64,000 nucleotides of DNA from Actinorugispora endophytica (GCF_004363075.1 NZ_SNYN01000005.1:1-64000), one strand, 5' to 3'. Positions 6,751-16,222 are shown, counted from the stretch's first letter. Translations and numbers: made by a program. The notes: generated by a model not told the origin, from the sequence alone.

Positions 6751-7962
6751 TCAGCCGCCGCTGACCCACCGCCCCCCGGTCCACGAGGAGGCGTAGACGC
6801 CGTCGTCGGCCGCCAGGCCGCCCTCGCCCAGCAGCAGCGGCCGGAAGGTGTCCACCATGACGCTCAGCTCGTCGAAGCGGTCCTTGCCGATGCTGGCCTC
6901 GGCGGCGCCCGGCTGCGGGCCGTGGGCGTGCCCGCCCGGGTGCAGGGAGACCGAGCCGACGCCGATCCCCGACCCCTTGCGGGCCTCGTAGTCGCCGCCG
7001 ACGTAGAACATGACCTCGTCGGAGTCGACGTTGGAGTGGTAGTAGGGCACCGGTATGGACAACGGGTGGTAGTCCACCTTGCGCGGCACGAAGTTGCAGA
7101 CGACGAAGTTCCCGCCCTCGAACACCTGGTGCACGGGCGGCGGCTGGTGCACCTTGCCGGTGACGGGCATGAAGTCGTCGACGGCGAACACGTACGGGTA
7201 GAGGCAGCCGTCCCACCCCACCACGTCGAAGGGGTGGTGCGGAACCGTGTGGACGCTGCCGGACAGCCCGTTGGGGCCGTCGCCGCGGTGCTTGACGTAG
7301 ACGTCGACGTCGGCCCCGTCGGCGAGCAGCGGCTCCTCGGGCCCCCGCAGGTCGCGCTCGCAGTAGGGGGCGTGCTCCAGCAGCTGGCCGTACCTGGACA
7401 GGTAGCGCCGGGGCGGCCCGATGTGGCTGCTGGCCTCGATGAAGTACAGCCGCGTCCGGGCGCCCTCCCCGACCACCCAGCGGTGGGTGGTGGCGCGCGG
7501 GATGACGACGTAGTCGCCCCCGGACACGGGCAGGGCGCCGAAGACCGTCTCGACGACGGCGGAGCCGTCCTCGACGTAGACGCACTCGTCGCCGACGGCG
7601 TTGCGGTACAGCGGCGAGGTGGCGCCGACGACGGCGTAGCCGATCCGGACGTCGCCGTTGCCCAGGACGAGCCTGCGCCCCCGCACGGCGTCGGCGCCGG
7701 CGGCCTGCTCGTCGGTGAACAGGCCGTGCAGCCTCAGGTGGCGGGGCAGCAGCGGGGTGTTGGGGGTCAGGGCCTGGTCGGGCAGCTCCCACACGCGGGC
7801 GCCGACGAGCGCCGACGGGATGTGGCGGTGGTAGAGCAGCGAGGAGTCGGAGGAGAAGCCCTCCTCGCCCATCAGCTCCTCGTGGTACAGCGCGCCGGAG
7901 TCGGCGCGGAAAGCGGTGTGCCGGGTCTTCGGCACCTGGCCCAGTCTTCGGTAGTAGACCAA
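6751..7962 (-). CDS. hmgA: Homogentisate 1,2-dioxygenase
   Basis: About 403 aa from a TTG at 7962 with AAGGAG seven bases upstream; no ATG or GTG is better placed. The enzyme opens the ring of homogentisate to maleylacetoacetate in tyrosine/phenylalanine catabolism. The cupin-like C-terminal domain contains YYHSNVDSDEVMFYVGG and LHPGGHAHGPQPG, which hold the His/Glu iron ligands. The N-terminus KTRHTAFRADSGALYHEELMG is typical of the actinobacterial branch, which is somewhat shorter than the human enzyme. Partner genes for fumarylacetoacetate hydrolysis are not in this window. The upstream VOC gene, 125 bp away, runs in the same direction. Confidence 0.9.
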   Translation of the reverse strand: MVYYRRLGQVPKTRHTAFRADSGALYHEELMGEEGFSSDSSLLYHRHIPSALVGARVWELPDQALTPNTPLLPRHLRLHGLFTDEQAAGADAVRGRRLVLGNGDVRIGYAVVGATSPLYRNAVGDECVYVEDGSAVVETVFGALPVSGGDYVVIPRATTHRWVVGEGARTRLYFIEASSHIGPPRRYLSRYGQLLEHAPYCERDLRGPEEPLLADGADVDVYVKHRGDGPNGLSGSVHTVPHHPFDVVGWDGCLYPYVFAVDDFMPVTGKVHQPPPVHQVFEGGNFVVCNFVPRKVDYHPLSIPVPYYHSNVDSDEVMFYVGGDYEARKGSGIGVGSVSLHPGGHAHGPQPGAAEASIGKDRFDELSVMVDTFRPLLLGEGGLAADDGVYASSWTGGRWVSGG

Positions 7963-8087
7963 CGTCGTGCTCCTTCGGGAGAGTTGCCAACGGGCCCCGG
8001 CGCGCCGCGCCCCTCCTGAAGGATTCCCAACTTTCCGCCGCCGACCCCACACCCGGCCCCTCCGGGGCCCCGGGCCCGCCGGGGCGG

Positions 8088-8477
8088 TCAGCCCACCTGG
8101 GACAGGCCGATGAGGTTGCCGCAGGTGTCGTCGAACACGGCCTGGGTGACGGGGCCCGTGCTGGTCGGCTCCATGGTGAAGACCACGCCCAGGTCCCGCA
8201 TCCGCGCGTACTCGGCCCGGATGTCGTCGGTGGCGAACGTCGTGGCGGGGATCCCGGCCGCGAAGAGCCCCTCCTGGTAGGACCGGGCGATCTCGGTGTC
8301 GTTGGGTTCGAGCAGCAGCTCCACGCCCTCGGGCTGGTCGGGCGGGGCCACCGTCAGCCACCGGTCCGCCCCGGCCGGGACGTCCGTCTTCTTCACGAAC
8401 CCCAGGACGTCCGTGTAGAACGCCAGGGCCTTGCTCTGGTCGCTGACGAAAACGCTGGTCACCGCGATACTGATCAT
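8088..8477 (-). CDS. VOC-family (glyoxalase/bleomycin-resistance fold) protein
   Basis: 129 aa from ATG at 8477 with AGGAGGAACC directly upstream. It begins MISIAVTSVFVSDQSKALAFYTDVLGF and ends with ...DTCGNLIGLSQ, the two beta-alpha-beta-beta-beta halves of a vicinal-oxygen-chelate protein. Substrate unknown; family members range from lyases to drug-binding proteins. It lies upstream of hmgA on the same strand, but the 125-bp gap makes a shared operon uncertain. Confidence 0.85.
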   Translation of the reverse strand: MISIAVTSVFVSDQSKALAFYTDVLGFVKKTDVPAGADRWLTVAPPDQPEGVELLLEPNDTEIARSYQEGLFAAGIPATTFATDDIRAEYARMRDLGVVFTMEPTSTGPVTQAVFDDTCGNLIGLSQVG

Positions 8478-8679
8478 GGTTCCTCCTGGTTTCGGGTCGG
8501 CGGGCGCTCCACCGGCGGTCCCCGGACCACTATCACCCGGCGGTGACAGCGGAAGCAGCCCCGCCGCCGGACGGGGGAGGGCTTCCAGGAAGTTCACACA
8601 CTCCTGGCACGGAGTTCCGACATCGGTGCGCTTCCCTTTCCCTCGTCATCACTTCCCGAGAGAGGAGAGGACGACGCCG

Positions 8680-9582
8680 ATGTTCTTCCGAGGAAGCAGG
8701 CGCGCCGGGAGCGCGCCGCCGGACCGGGCCGGGCCGGAGCCGGGCGCGGACCGCAGGGGGGAGACCGGGCACGCGCTGCGGGCGCCGAGCAGGCTGCACG
8801 CGTTCAACCGCTACGAGATCAAGTACCTGGTCGACGCCGCCGCCGTTCCGGTGCTCCGCGACGAGATCGCCGCCCGGATGAGCGCCGACAGCAACGGCGA
8901 CCGCGGCGCCTACGGGGTCTGGAGCCTCTACTACGACACCTCCCGCCTGCGGTTCTACTGGGAGAAGATCGAAGGGCTGAAGTTCCGCCGGAAGCTGCGG
9001 GTGCGCCACTACGGCGACCGCTCCGGCGTCGGCGAGGGCACCCCGGTCTTCGTGGAGATCAAGCAGCGCGTCAACCGGGTCACCCAGAAGCGCCGCGTCG
9101 CGCTTCCCTACCGGCTCGCCCGCGAGCTGTGCGACCAGCGGACCATGGTCGAGCACGACCCGCGCGACCGCGCGCTCGTCGAGGAGATCCTCGACCTGCT
9201 CATCCGGCTGGACCTGCGCCCCTCCGCGATGACGGGCTACCAGAGGGAGGCGTTCGTCGGCTCCGACGCCGACATCGGCCTGCGGGTCACGATGGACCAC
9301 CGGGTGCGCGGCCGCGACCGGGACTTCGACCTCGGGGCCGAGTCCGAGAACCGGTTCATCATCCCGCCGGACCGGTCCGTGCTGGAGGTCAAGGCGAACG
9401 AGCGCGTCCCCTACTGGCTCACCGACCTGACCGCCCGCCACAACCTCCAGGTCCAGCGCGTCTCCAAGTACTGCCAGGCGATCGAGGCGTACGGCAGGGC
9501 GCCCCGCTCGGTCTTCCACGTCCCCGACCCCGCCCACGAGGCGGCGGCCGCCGCCATGCCCGGGAAAGGCACCCGCCCATGA
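8680..9582 (+). CDS. VTC-domain polyphosphate polymerase
   Basis: 300 aa. The VTC domain of the triphosphate-tunnel fold is seen in FNRYEIKYLVD (about 43-53), VFVEIKQRVNRVTQKRRVALPY (about 124-145) and VLEVKANERVPYWL (about 234-247), which supply the basic and acidic lining of the tunnel. The yeast Vtc4 homologue makes polyphosphate from ATP. Its stop overlaps the ATG of the DUF4956 gene by four bases, and that gene overlaps the CotH gene, so the three form a tight operon. This trio recurs widely in bacteria, which suggests coupled polyphosphate production, membrane transfer and secreted phosphotransfer. Confidence 0.88.
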   Translation: MFFRGSRRAGSAPPDRAGPEPGADRRGETGHALRAPSRLHAFNRYEIKYLVDAAAVPVLRDEIAARMSADSNGDRGAYGVWSLYYDTSRLRFYWEKIEGLKFRRKLRVRHYGDRSGVGEGTPVFVEIKQRVNRVTQKRRVALPYRLARELCDQRTMVEHDPRDRALVEEILDLLIRLDLRPSAMTGYQREAFVGSDADIGLRVTMDHRVRGRDRDFDLGAESENRFIIPPDRSVLEVKANERVPYWLTDLTARHNLQVQRVSKYCQAIEAYGRAPRSVFHVPDPAHEAAAAAMPGKGTRP

Positions 9583-10265
9583 ACCTCGACCTGAACCTGA
9601 CCGACCTCTCGGGGACCTTCAGCGTCCTCGACGTCACGGCCGCGCTGTCCCTCGCGTTCGTGCTGAGCTGCTCGATCGCCTGGGTCTACCGGATGACGCA
9701 CCGCAACGTCTCCTACAGCCAGAGCTACGTGCAGACGCTGATCGTCCTCGGCATGATCATCACGCTGATCATGCTGGTGGTCGGCTCCAACATCGCACGC
9801 GCGTTCGCCCTCGTCGGCGCGCTGTCGGTGGTCCGCTTCCGGAACGCCATCAAGGAGACCCGCGACGTCGGGTTCATCTTCCTGGTGATGGGGATCGGGA
9901 TGGCCTGCGGCACCCGCTTCTACCTGCTCGCGGTCATCGCGGACGTGACGATCCTGCTGGCGACGGTGCTGATGCACCGCTTCAACTGGTTCCACCTCGA
10001 CGTGCAGCGCCAGATCGTCAAGGTCCAGGTGCCCGCCGACGGAGAGGACCACGCCCCGGCGGTGGAGGACGTCCTGGTCCGGCACACCGACGAGTTCGAG
10101 CTGGTCAGCACCGAGTCCATCCGGGGCGGCTCTCTCCTGGAGCTGTTCTACACGGCCCGGCTCAAGCGGGGCGTCAAACCCGGTGACCTGATCGCGGCGC
10201 TGCGCGGCCTGAACGCCGGACAGCGCGTGAGCGTCCTGACGGGTTACGACCAGACGGACATGTGA
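9579..10265 (+). CDS. DUF4956 membrane protein
   Basis: 228 aa. Four hydrophobic spans lie in the first 145 residues (about 18-36, 50-68, 92-108 and 112-130), with the conserved ARAFALVGALSVVRFRNAIKETRD loop that characterises DUF4956. A cytoplasmic alpha-beta domain follows. The ATG overlaps the stop of the VTC gene (ATGA), and the end overlaps the CotH start, indicating translational coupling. By analogy with yeast, where polymerase and membrane subunits join, it may handle export or storage of polyphosphate; this is inference. Confidence 0.85.
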   Translation: MNLDLNLTDLSGTFSVLDVTAALSLAFVLSCSIAWVYRMTHRNVSYSQSYVQTLIVLGMIITLIMLVVGSNIARAFALVGALSVVRFRNAIKETRDVGFIFLVMGIGMACGTRFYLLAVIADVTILLATVLMHRFNWFHLDVQRQIVKVQVPADGEDHAPAVEDVLVRHTDEFELVSTESIRGGSLLELFYTARLKRGVKPGDLIAALRGLNAGQRVSVLTGYDQTDM

Positions 10266-11980
10266 CCGCCATGAGCGAACCGACGCAGCACGACGCCCCG
10301 GCCGCGCGGCCGGGGCCGCCCAAGCGGCTCAGGTACCGCGTCCCGGTCCGGGTACGCCACAACTGGAGGCTCCTGGCGCTGACCGCCGTGGTCCTGCTCA
10401 CGCTGACCGCCGTGGCGGGGTCGGTGCGGGTGCACGCCTACGTGACCAGCGAGGACCGGACCTCGGAGACGGTGGTCACCGAGGACGTCCAGGGGACCGT
10501 CGACGTGTTCGACGCCTCCACCGCGCACACCGTCGAGCTGAGCTACGGCCAGGCCGACTACGACCGCATGGTCGAGGCGTTCTTCGAGGAGGGCGAGAAG
10601 GAGTACATCGAGGCCGACGTCACCATCGACGGCACGCTGGTTCCCAGCGTGGGGATCCGGCTCAAGGGCAACTCCACGCTCCAGGGCCTGACGAACGCCG
10701 ACGGGGAGACGCGCTCCCTGGGAGCAGAGGACGGCATGGGCGGCGCGCCCGAGGGGATGGAGCCGCCCGAGGGGATGGAGCCCCCTCAGGGGATGCAGGC
10801 GCCCGGAGGGCAGCAGGCCCCCGCGGACACGGACGTCCAGGCCGGGCAGGAGGAGCAGGAGGACGGGCAGCGGCAGGGGCCCGGCGGCGGCATGGGCGGC
10901 ATGGTGACCCTGTCCACCGAGTCGCCCGAGGACCTGCCGTGGCTCATCCGCTTCGACGAGTTCGTCGAGGGACGCGTGTACCAGGGGCACCGCGAACTGG
11001 CGGTGCGCCCCGCGACGGGGTCCTCCGAGTACGCCCTGAACGAGGCGCTCGCACTGGAGGTGACGGCCGCGGCGGACGTCCCCACGCAGGACCACGCCTA
11101 CTCCTCCTTCACCGTCAACGGCGGCGAGGCCGCCGTCCGGCTGCTCCTGGAGCACCCGGACGAGTACTACACCGACGAGAGTCTCGACGGCGAGGGCGTG
11201 CTCTACAAGGCGCTGAGCGGCGGGAGCTTCTCCGACCAGGGGGACGACCCCACCGACTACGAGTCCTCGTTCAAACAGGTCAACCTCAAGGGCAGCCAGG
11301 ACCTCCAACCGGTCATCGACCTCGTCCGGTTCGTCGCCGACGCCGACGACGAGGAGTTCGCCGCCGGACTGCCGGACCGGCTCGACGTGGACTCCTTCGC
11401 CCGCTACCTGGCCGTGCAGAACCTGATCCTCAACGGCGACGCCATCGACGGCCCCGGCGTCAACTACTACCTCTGGTACGACCTGGACGAGGAGAGGTTC
11501 ACCGTGGTCAGCTGGGACCTCAACCTCTCCTTCAGCGGCAGCGCCGACCAGGGCTCCGGCGACGAGGCCACGCTCGGCGGGATGGGCGGCCCCGGAGGAC
11601 AGGACGCGCAGGGCGGCGCGCCGCAGCTCCCCGAGGGGGTCGAACTCCCAGAGGGCTTCGACGCCGGGCAGGCGCCGGGCGCGGCAGGGGACGACCAGGG
11701 CGGCGGTCCGGGCGGCGGGAACGCGCTCAAGGAGCGCTTCATGGCGACCCCGGAGTTCGTGGAGCTGTACGAGCGGGCCTACGCCGGGCTGTACCAGGAG
11801 GTCTACGCCGACGGCACCGCGCTGGATCTGGTCGACGCCGAGGTCGAGGCGCTCGCGCTGGTGGACGGGGTGGACGCCGGGGCGCTCGCCGCCGACGCCG
11901 ACGAGCTGCGCGCCCTGGTGGCCCGGCGCACCGAGGCCCTGGCGGCGGACGAGGCGGTCACCGCGAGCACGGGACCATGA
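10262..11980 (+). CDS. CotH-family secreted/membrane-anchored kinase-like protein
   Basis: 572 aa. One transmembrane helix (about 37-57) anchors a large extracellular domain. The CotH signature includes VGIRLKGNSTL (about 135), FKQVNLKGSQDL and, later, YLAVQNLILNGDAIDGPGVNYYLWYD, with FTVVSWDLNLSF holding the metal-binding Asp. A low-complexity Gly/Met/Pro/Gln insertion (about 155-220) separates the lobes and a second lies at 440-490. CotH of Bacillus phosphorylates spore-coat proteins. GTG at 10262 overlaps the upstream stop; ATG at 10271 is an alternative. Third gene of the polyphosphate operon. Confidence 0.85.
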   Translation: MTAMSEPTQHDAPAARPGPPKRLRYRVPVRVRHNWRLLALTAVVLLTLTAVAGSVRVHAYVTSEDRTSETVVTEDVQGTVDVFDASTAHTVELSYGQADYDRMVEAFFEEGEKEYIEADVTIDGTLVPSVGIRLKGNSTLQGLTNADGETRSLGAEDGMGGAPEGMEPPEGMEPPQGMQAPGGQQAPADTDVQAGQEEQEDGQRQGPGGGMGGMVTLSTESPEDLPWLIRFDEFVEGRVYQGHRELAVRPATGSSEYALNEALALEVTAAADVPTQDHAYSSFTVNGGEAAVRLLLEHPDEYYTDESLDGEGVLYKALSGGSFSDQGDDPTDYESSFKQVNLKGSQDLQPVIDLVRFVADADDEEFAAGLPDRLDVDSFARYLAVQNLILNGDAIDGPGVNYYLWYDLDEERFTVVSWDLNLSFSGSADQGSGDEATLGGMGGPGGQDAQGGAPQLPEGVELPEGFDAGQAPGAAGDDQGGGPGGGNALKERFMATPEFVELYERAYAGLYQEVYADGTALDLVDAEVEALALVDGVDAGALAADADELRALVARRTEALAADEAVTASTGP

Positions 11981-11984
11981 CGAC

Positions 11985-12034
11985 CGCGACACCGGCGTTC
12001 CGACGGGTCCGTTCCGGGGAGCGCCGGCGTCGCG
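11985..12034. repeat. Hairpin repeat, family C copy 1 (bidirectional terminator candidate)
   Basis: GCGACACCGGCG is mirrored by CGCCGGCGTCGC. The interior GACGGGTCCGTTCCGGGGA is shared with the copy at 18143-18187. It separates the convergent CotH and histidine kinase genes. Confidence 0.6.
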
Positions 12035-12042
12035 GCCGCCGG

Positions 12043-13515
12043 TCAGTACTCCAGCGGCAGCAGCACCGTGACGTCGGTGCCGCGGCCGGGGAGGCTCGCC
12101 ATCTCGATGCGGCCCTGGTGCGCCGCCACGATCGCCGCGGAGATGGCCAGGCCCAGGCCGCTCCCGCCCTTGTCGCGGGAGCGGCCCGGGTCCACCCGGT
12201 AGAAGCGGTCGAAGACCCGCGCGACCTGGGCCCGCCCGACCCCCGGGCCCTCGTCGTGGACGGTGACGGACACGGCCGCGCGCACCCCGTCGGGCAGGGC
12301 GCCCGAGACCGCCGCGCCCGGGCGCGGCCCGACGTCGGTGGTCCGCTCGACGACCACGCGCACCGGGGTCCCCTCGGGGGTGTGGACGAGGCTGTTGCCG
12401 ATGAGGTTGGCCAGCACCTGGCGGAGCCGGCGCTCGTCGCCCACGATCCGGACGGAGTCGTCGGCGGCCACCTCGACGGGGGTCAGCGGGGCGCGGGCGC
12501 GGGCGTCGGCGGCCGCGTCCCGGGCGAGCCGCGCCAGGTCCACGTCGCACGACTCCAGCTCGGGTTCGACGTCGAAGCGGGCCAGCATCAGCAGGTCCTC
12601 CACGAGGAGCCCCATCCGGGCTGCCTCGCACTCGATCCGCTCCATCCACCGGTCCACGCTCTCGGGCGGCGCCGGAGTCCCCCGCTCCCGGCTCTGGCGG
12701 TGCAGTTCGGCGAAGCCGCGCACCGAGGCCAGCGGGGTGCGCAGCTCGTGCGAGGCGTCGGCGACGAACTGGCGCATCTGCTCCTCCGAGCGGGCGCGCT
12801 CGTCCATCGCCTTGGCCAGTTCGGCCAGCATCGTGTTGAGGGAGATCGCGAGCCGGCCGGTCTCGGTACGCGGATCGGGGTCGGAGACCCTCGCGTCGAG
12901 GGCGCCGCCCGCGATCGCCTCGGCGGTGCGCCCGATCCGGTCCAGGGGGCGCAGCTGGAACCGGACGGCGCTGACCGCGCCCGCGCCCAGCACCAGCAGC
13001 AGCGCGGTCCCGATCGCGGCCTCGATGGCCGCCAGCCGGGTGAGGGTGTAGTCGATCTCGGCGAGCGACCGGGCGACCAGCACCACCCCGCCGTCGGAGG
13101 CGCGCACGGCCACGGCGCGCCAGTCGGCGCCGTCGGACGCGTCGGGCAGGGTGAACGGCTCGTTCGCGGCGAGGGCAGCCGGATCGGCCCCGGAGGTGTC
13201 GGGGCCGCCCTCGCCGTCCCGCCCGGTGCTCCACTCGACCCCGCCGTCGGCGTCCAGGGCCAGGACCCGGTAGTCGGTGGGCGTCATCGGCCCGGGGTCG
13301 GGACCGTGGACCGGGGCGTCGGGGGGAGGGCCCATGGCGATGGGGCGCGCGAGTTCGAGCAGCCGGGAGTCGAGGTCGCCGAGGAGCGAGCCGCGCAGCA
13401 GCACCGCCCCGGTGACGCTGAACGCGACCAGGCACACGGCGGTCAGGCACAGCACGACCGCCACGAGCCGCCCGCGCAGGGTGCGCGGGCGCGGCCGCCC
13501 CGGCAGGCGCCTCAT
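12043..13515 (-). CDS. Membrane sensor histidine kinase
   Basis: 490 aa. Transmembrane spans at about 18-40 and 160-185 bracket an extracytoplasmic sensor rich in Pro/Asp/Gly; a HAMP domain (about 186-240) follows. The phospho-acceptor is H256 in DASHELRTPL. The ATPase has the N box NLIGNSLVHTPEG, DEGPGVG and GSGLGL. Its ATG overlaps the stop of the upstream response regulator by four bases (ATGA), so the pair is translated together. Its convergence with the polyphosphate/CotH operon may be chance; a link between them is untested. Confidence 0.93.
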   Translation of the reverse strand: MRRLPGRPRPRTLRGRLVAVVLCLTAVCLVAFSVTGAVLLRGSLLGDLDSRLLELARPIAMGPPPDAPVHGPDPGPMTPTDYRVLALDADGGVEWSTGRDGEGGPDTSGADPAALAANEPFTLPDASDGADWRAVAVRASDGGVVLVARSLAEIDYTLTRLAAIEAAIGTALLLVLGAGAVSAVRFQLRPLDRIGRTAEAIAGGALDARVSDPDPRTETGRLAISLNTMLAELAKAMDERARSEEQMRQFVADASHELRTPLASVRGFAELHRQSRERGTPAPPESVDRWMERIECEAARMGLLVEDLLMLARFDVEPELESCDVDLARLARDAAADARARAPLTPVEVAADDSVRIVGDERRLRQVLANLIGNSLVHTPEGTPVRVVVERTTDVGPRPGAAVSGALPDGVRAAVSVTVHDEGPGVGRAQVARVFDRFYRVDPGRSRDKGGSGLGLAISAAIVAAHQGRIEMASLPGRGTDVTVLLPLEY

Positions 13516-14240
13516 CCGACCGCCGTCCGCGCCCCGGCCAGGCGCAGGCTGTAGCCCACCCCCCAGACGGTGTGGATGAGCGGTTCGCCCGCCGCGTCGA
13601 TCTTGCGGCGCAGGTAGCTGATGTAGGACTCCACCACCCTGCTGTCCCCCGCGTCCTGGCCCCACACCCGGTCCATGATCTGGGGTTTGCTGAGCACGCT
13701 CTCGGCGTTGGCCATCAGGTAGCGCAGCAGGTTGAACTCGGTGGGGGAGAGCCGGATGGCGCGTCCGGCGCGGCGCACCTCGTGCAGGTCCTCGTCCAGC
13801 TCCAGGTCGGCGTAGCGCAGCGGTTCCCCGCGCCCCGGCCCGCCCCCGGCGGAGGTCCCGGTCCGCCGCAGGATCGCGTTGATGCGCAGGACCACCTCCT
13901 CCAGGCTGAACGGCTTGGTGACGTAGTCGTCGGCGCCGGCCCGCAGCCCGGCGACCCGGTCGGCGACGCCGGCGCGCGCGGTGAGGAACAGCACGGGCAG
14001 CCCGGGGACGGCCGCGCGCAGTTCGCCGGCGACCGCGAAGCCGTCGCGGTCGGGGAGCATGACGTCCAGCAGCGCGATGTCGGGGGTGAAGGAGTCCAGG
14101 GCGTGCGCGGCGGCGTCCCCGCAGGCCGCGCCGCGCGTGGTGAAACCGCTCAGTCGGAGGGAGGCGGTCAGCAGTTCGAGGATGTTGGGCTCGTCCTCGA
14201 CGATGAGCACGGCCGCGGACGGTTGGCGATGATCCGGCAT
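13512..14240 (-). CDS. OmpR/PhoB-type response regulator
   Basis: 242 aa from ATG at 14240. The receiver domain has acidic VEDE (about 15-18), phospho-acceptor D59 in ALLDVMLPD, and the conserved Lys in VTKPFS. The C-terminal winged helix (about 140-235) contains LSPTEFNLLRYLM and RVVESYISYLRRKID, typical of OmpR/PhoB DNA-binding domains. First gene of the two-gene operon with the histidine kinase. The stimulus and target genes are not evident. Confidence 0.93.
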   Translation of the reverse strand: MPDHRQPSAAVLIVEDEPNILELLTASLRLSGFTTRGAACGDAAAHALDSFTPDIALLDVMLPDRDGFAVAGELRAAVPGLPVLFLTARAGVADRVAGLRAGADDYVTKPFSLEEVVLRINAILRRTGTSAGGGPGRGEPLRYADLELDEDLHEVRRAGRAIRLSPTEFNLLRYLMANAESVLSKPQIMDRVWGQDAGDSRVVESYISYLRRKIDAAGEPLIHTVWGVGYSLRLAGARTAVG

Positions 14241-14383
14241 GGCGAACACCAATACGGGAAAGGGACGGTGATCGCGCAAGCGTAGTCACGCGGGGTCAGA
14301 GCACGGTAAGAGGCGGTGCCGCCCGGGGCCGGGGAAAGGGGAGGGCGCGCGGAGGCCGCCCCCGTCCCCTCGGCGAGACCGCC

Positions 14384-15181
14384 TCACCCCTCCCCGTCGG
14401 CGGCCTGGCGGACGTGGGGCTCCCGGTCGGGGCGGCCCACGCCGTCGAACCGGGTGTCGTCGACGATCCGCCGCGAGATGTCCACCAGCCTGATGTTGAG
14501 CTGCTGGGACGTCCGGCTGAGCATCTGCCAGGCGTCGGTCTCCCCGATGCGGTGCCGCTCCATCAGGATGCCGATCGCGGTGCCGATGAGGCTGCGGGTG
14601 TCGAGCGCCCGGGTGAGGTTGGCCACCTCGATCCTGTGCTCCAGGGCCAGGGCGATGGTGTCGATGACGGTGGAGATCCGGGAGGCTCCCACCCGTTCGA
14701 GCGTCTCGACGTCCGTGGAGTAGAGCGTGATGACCCCGATCGCGCGCTGGGACGTGATCATCCGGGCCGCGTGGATCGCCCGCACTCCGTGCTCGGCGGC
14801 CCTCTCGAGGAACCGCTGCCAGCGGCCGTCGGTGTGCCGGGTCTCCGTCGCCTCGTCGGGGCTCGGGAGCGTGACCGCCAGCACCGGCTCGTCACCGAGG
14901 AAGCCCGCGCAGTCACCGAGCAGCCGGGCCACGTCGTCGCTGTAGGCGATGACCGGTGGGGCGTTCTTCGCGGTCCGGACGGTGACGTGGACGTGATCGC
15001 ACGGCCACGGGTCCGCGGTGAGCATCGCGGCCACGCGCTGGGTCGCGTCCTCGACGTCGGCGCTGGTGGTGACGGCCTCGGTGAGCGAGACCAGGTGCCT
15101 GGCGAGGCCGACTGGATCGTCCACGGGGACGGGGGTGCCGTCGGGGACGGCTGAGGGGGTGATCGCTCGACTGTTTCTCAT
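14384..15181 (-). CDS. GAF-ANTAR transcription antiterminator
   Basis: 265 aa from ATG at 15181. A GAF sensor domain (about 25-180) is followed by an ANTAR three-helix domain (about 190-250, IGTAIGILMERHRIGETDAWQMLSRTSQQLN), which binds paired RNA hairpins and prevents termination. Such proteins are numerous in actinomycetes, and several sense stress or phosphorylation. A single gene with no histidine kinase next to it. Longer starts upstream lack homologous-looking sequence. Confidence 0.88.
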   Translation of the reverse strand: MRNSRAITPSAVPDGTPVPVDDPVGLARHLVSLTEAVTTSADVEDATQRVAAMLTADPWPCDHVHVTVRTAKNAPPVIAYSDDVARLLGDCAGFLGDEPVLAVTLPSPDEATETRHTDGRWQRFLERAAEHGVRAIHAARMITSQRAIGVITLYSTDVETLERVGASRISTVIDTIALALEHRIEVANLTRALDTRSLIGTAIGILMERHRIGETDAWQMLSRTSQQLNIRLVDISRRIVDDTRFDGVGRPDREPHVRQAADGEG

Positions 15182-15586
15182 CGGGTCCGGAATGTCTCCA
15201 CGGCGCCGAGGCGCTTGTGCGGGTGCCGCGCGAACGCGTGGCACAGGTGACCGCTTCCGGTGTCCTTCTCGGACTCTGACAGGGCATCGGCCGGATCGAC
15301 GCCTGCCGGACGCACACCGACCGCCTCACCGCGTATCCGATGAGGTGGTCGTGGACCGAGCAGACGCGAGCCGTGCCCCGACCCGTCTTTTCACAGGTGG
15401 CACGATGCCCGAGGAGATGTTCGAAGGGTCACCGAAATGCAGGCCACGCTTCCGGACCTCCACACGAGTCTAGAAGAGACCCGATCCAACCGAGTACACG
15501 CGCTCCCGCGCACGCGGAAGGCGCCGCCGACCGGCCGCCGCGGCGGTCCGCGCCTCTCGGGAAGCCGCCTGGAGCGGCGTGGCCGC
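15182..15586. other. Intergenic region without recognised gene
   Basis: 405 bp upstream of the ANTAR gene and beyond the 3' end of the next minus-strand gene. No RNA gene, repeat or well-supported small ORF was seen; it presumably holds the ANTAR gene promoter. Confidence 0.5.
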
Positions 15587-16222
15587 TCAGTCCAGGGGGT
15601 CGGTCCCGGCGTCCGACTCCTTGTTCGCGCTCGTGCGGGCGGACTGCGGGCGGCGGCGCACCTTGCGGCTCGCGGGGGAGGTCCCCGTGTCGCCGGCCGG
15701 GGCGGGCTCCGGAGCGGGTGCGGGAGCGGGCGCGGGAGAGGGCGCGGTGGTCGTGGGCGCGGCGCCCGCGTGGATGTTCAGCGCCTCGGTCTCGACGGCG
15801 AGCAGCCTGCGCACGCCGTCGGGGGCCGCGGGAAGCTTGTCCCCGCGCAGGTGCGCGCCGAGGACCTCCAGCCCGTGGTCGCACAGGATCTGCCGGGCCC
15901 GCGCCGAGCGCACCCCGCTCAGCTCCTCGAGCTCGGGCAGCTCGCACTCCCGGAGCAGCCGGATCACGTCCCTGACGGACTCGCGGGTGCGGCGGTCCAT
16001 GAGGGTCACCGAGAGGATCTCGGCCTCGGCCAGGGTGGAGGAGGACGCGCTCTCGGGCGCGTCCCGTTCGGCGATGAGCAGGCCGGTCAGCTGGCGGGTG
16101 GAGTCGCGCACCGCTGAGCGCACCTCGGCCCTGCGGGCGAAGCGCCCCTGCGACCAGGTGACGACGGCACTGGTCACCAGGCTGGTGGCGCCGCCCGCCA
16201 GGACGAGCAGAAGGTCGTTCAT
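15587..16222 (-). CDS. Hypothetical membrane-anchored protein
   Basis: 211 aa from ATG at 16222 with GGAGACCACACC in front. An N-terminal hydrophobic helix (about 3-24) is followed by a basic, helical region of about 115 residues with no recognised domain. The tail (about 150-211) is a low-complexity Ala/Pro/Glu stretch ending in basic and acidic residues. The layout suggests a cytoplasmic domain tethered to the membrane. Function unknown. Confidence 0.7.
   Translation of the reverse strand: MNDLLLVLAGGATSLVTSAVVTWSQGRFARRAEVRSAVRDSTRQLTGLLIAERDAPESASSSTLAEAEILSVTLMDRRTRESVRDVIRLLRECELPELEELSGVRSARARQILCDHGLEVLGAHLRGDKLPAAPDGVRRLLAVETEALNIHAGAAPTTTAPSPAPAPAPAPEPAPAGDTGTSPASRKVRRRPQSARTSANKESDAGTDPLD

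Noticed and set aside
10244..13450. 1,068-residue open frame on the minus strand
   Set aside because: It spans the CotH gene antisense and the histidine kinase in a wrong frame, with Arg/Gly/Pro-rich composition, so it is not a gene.
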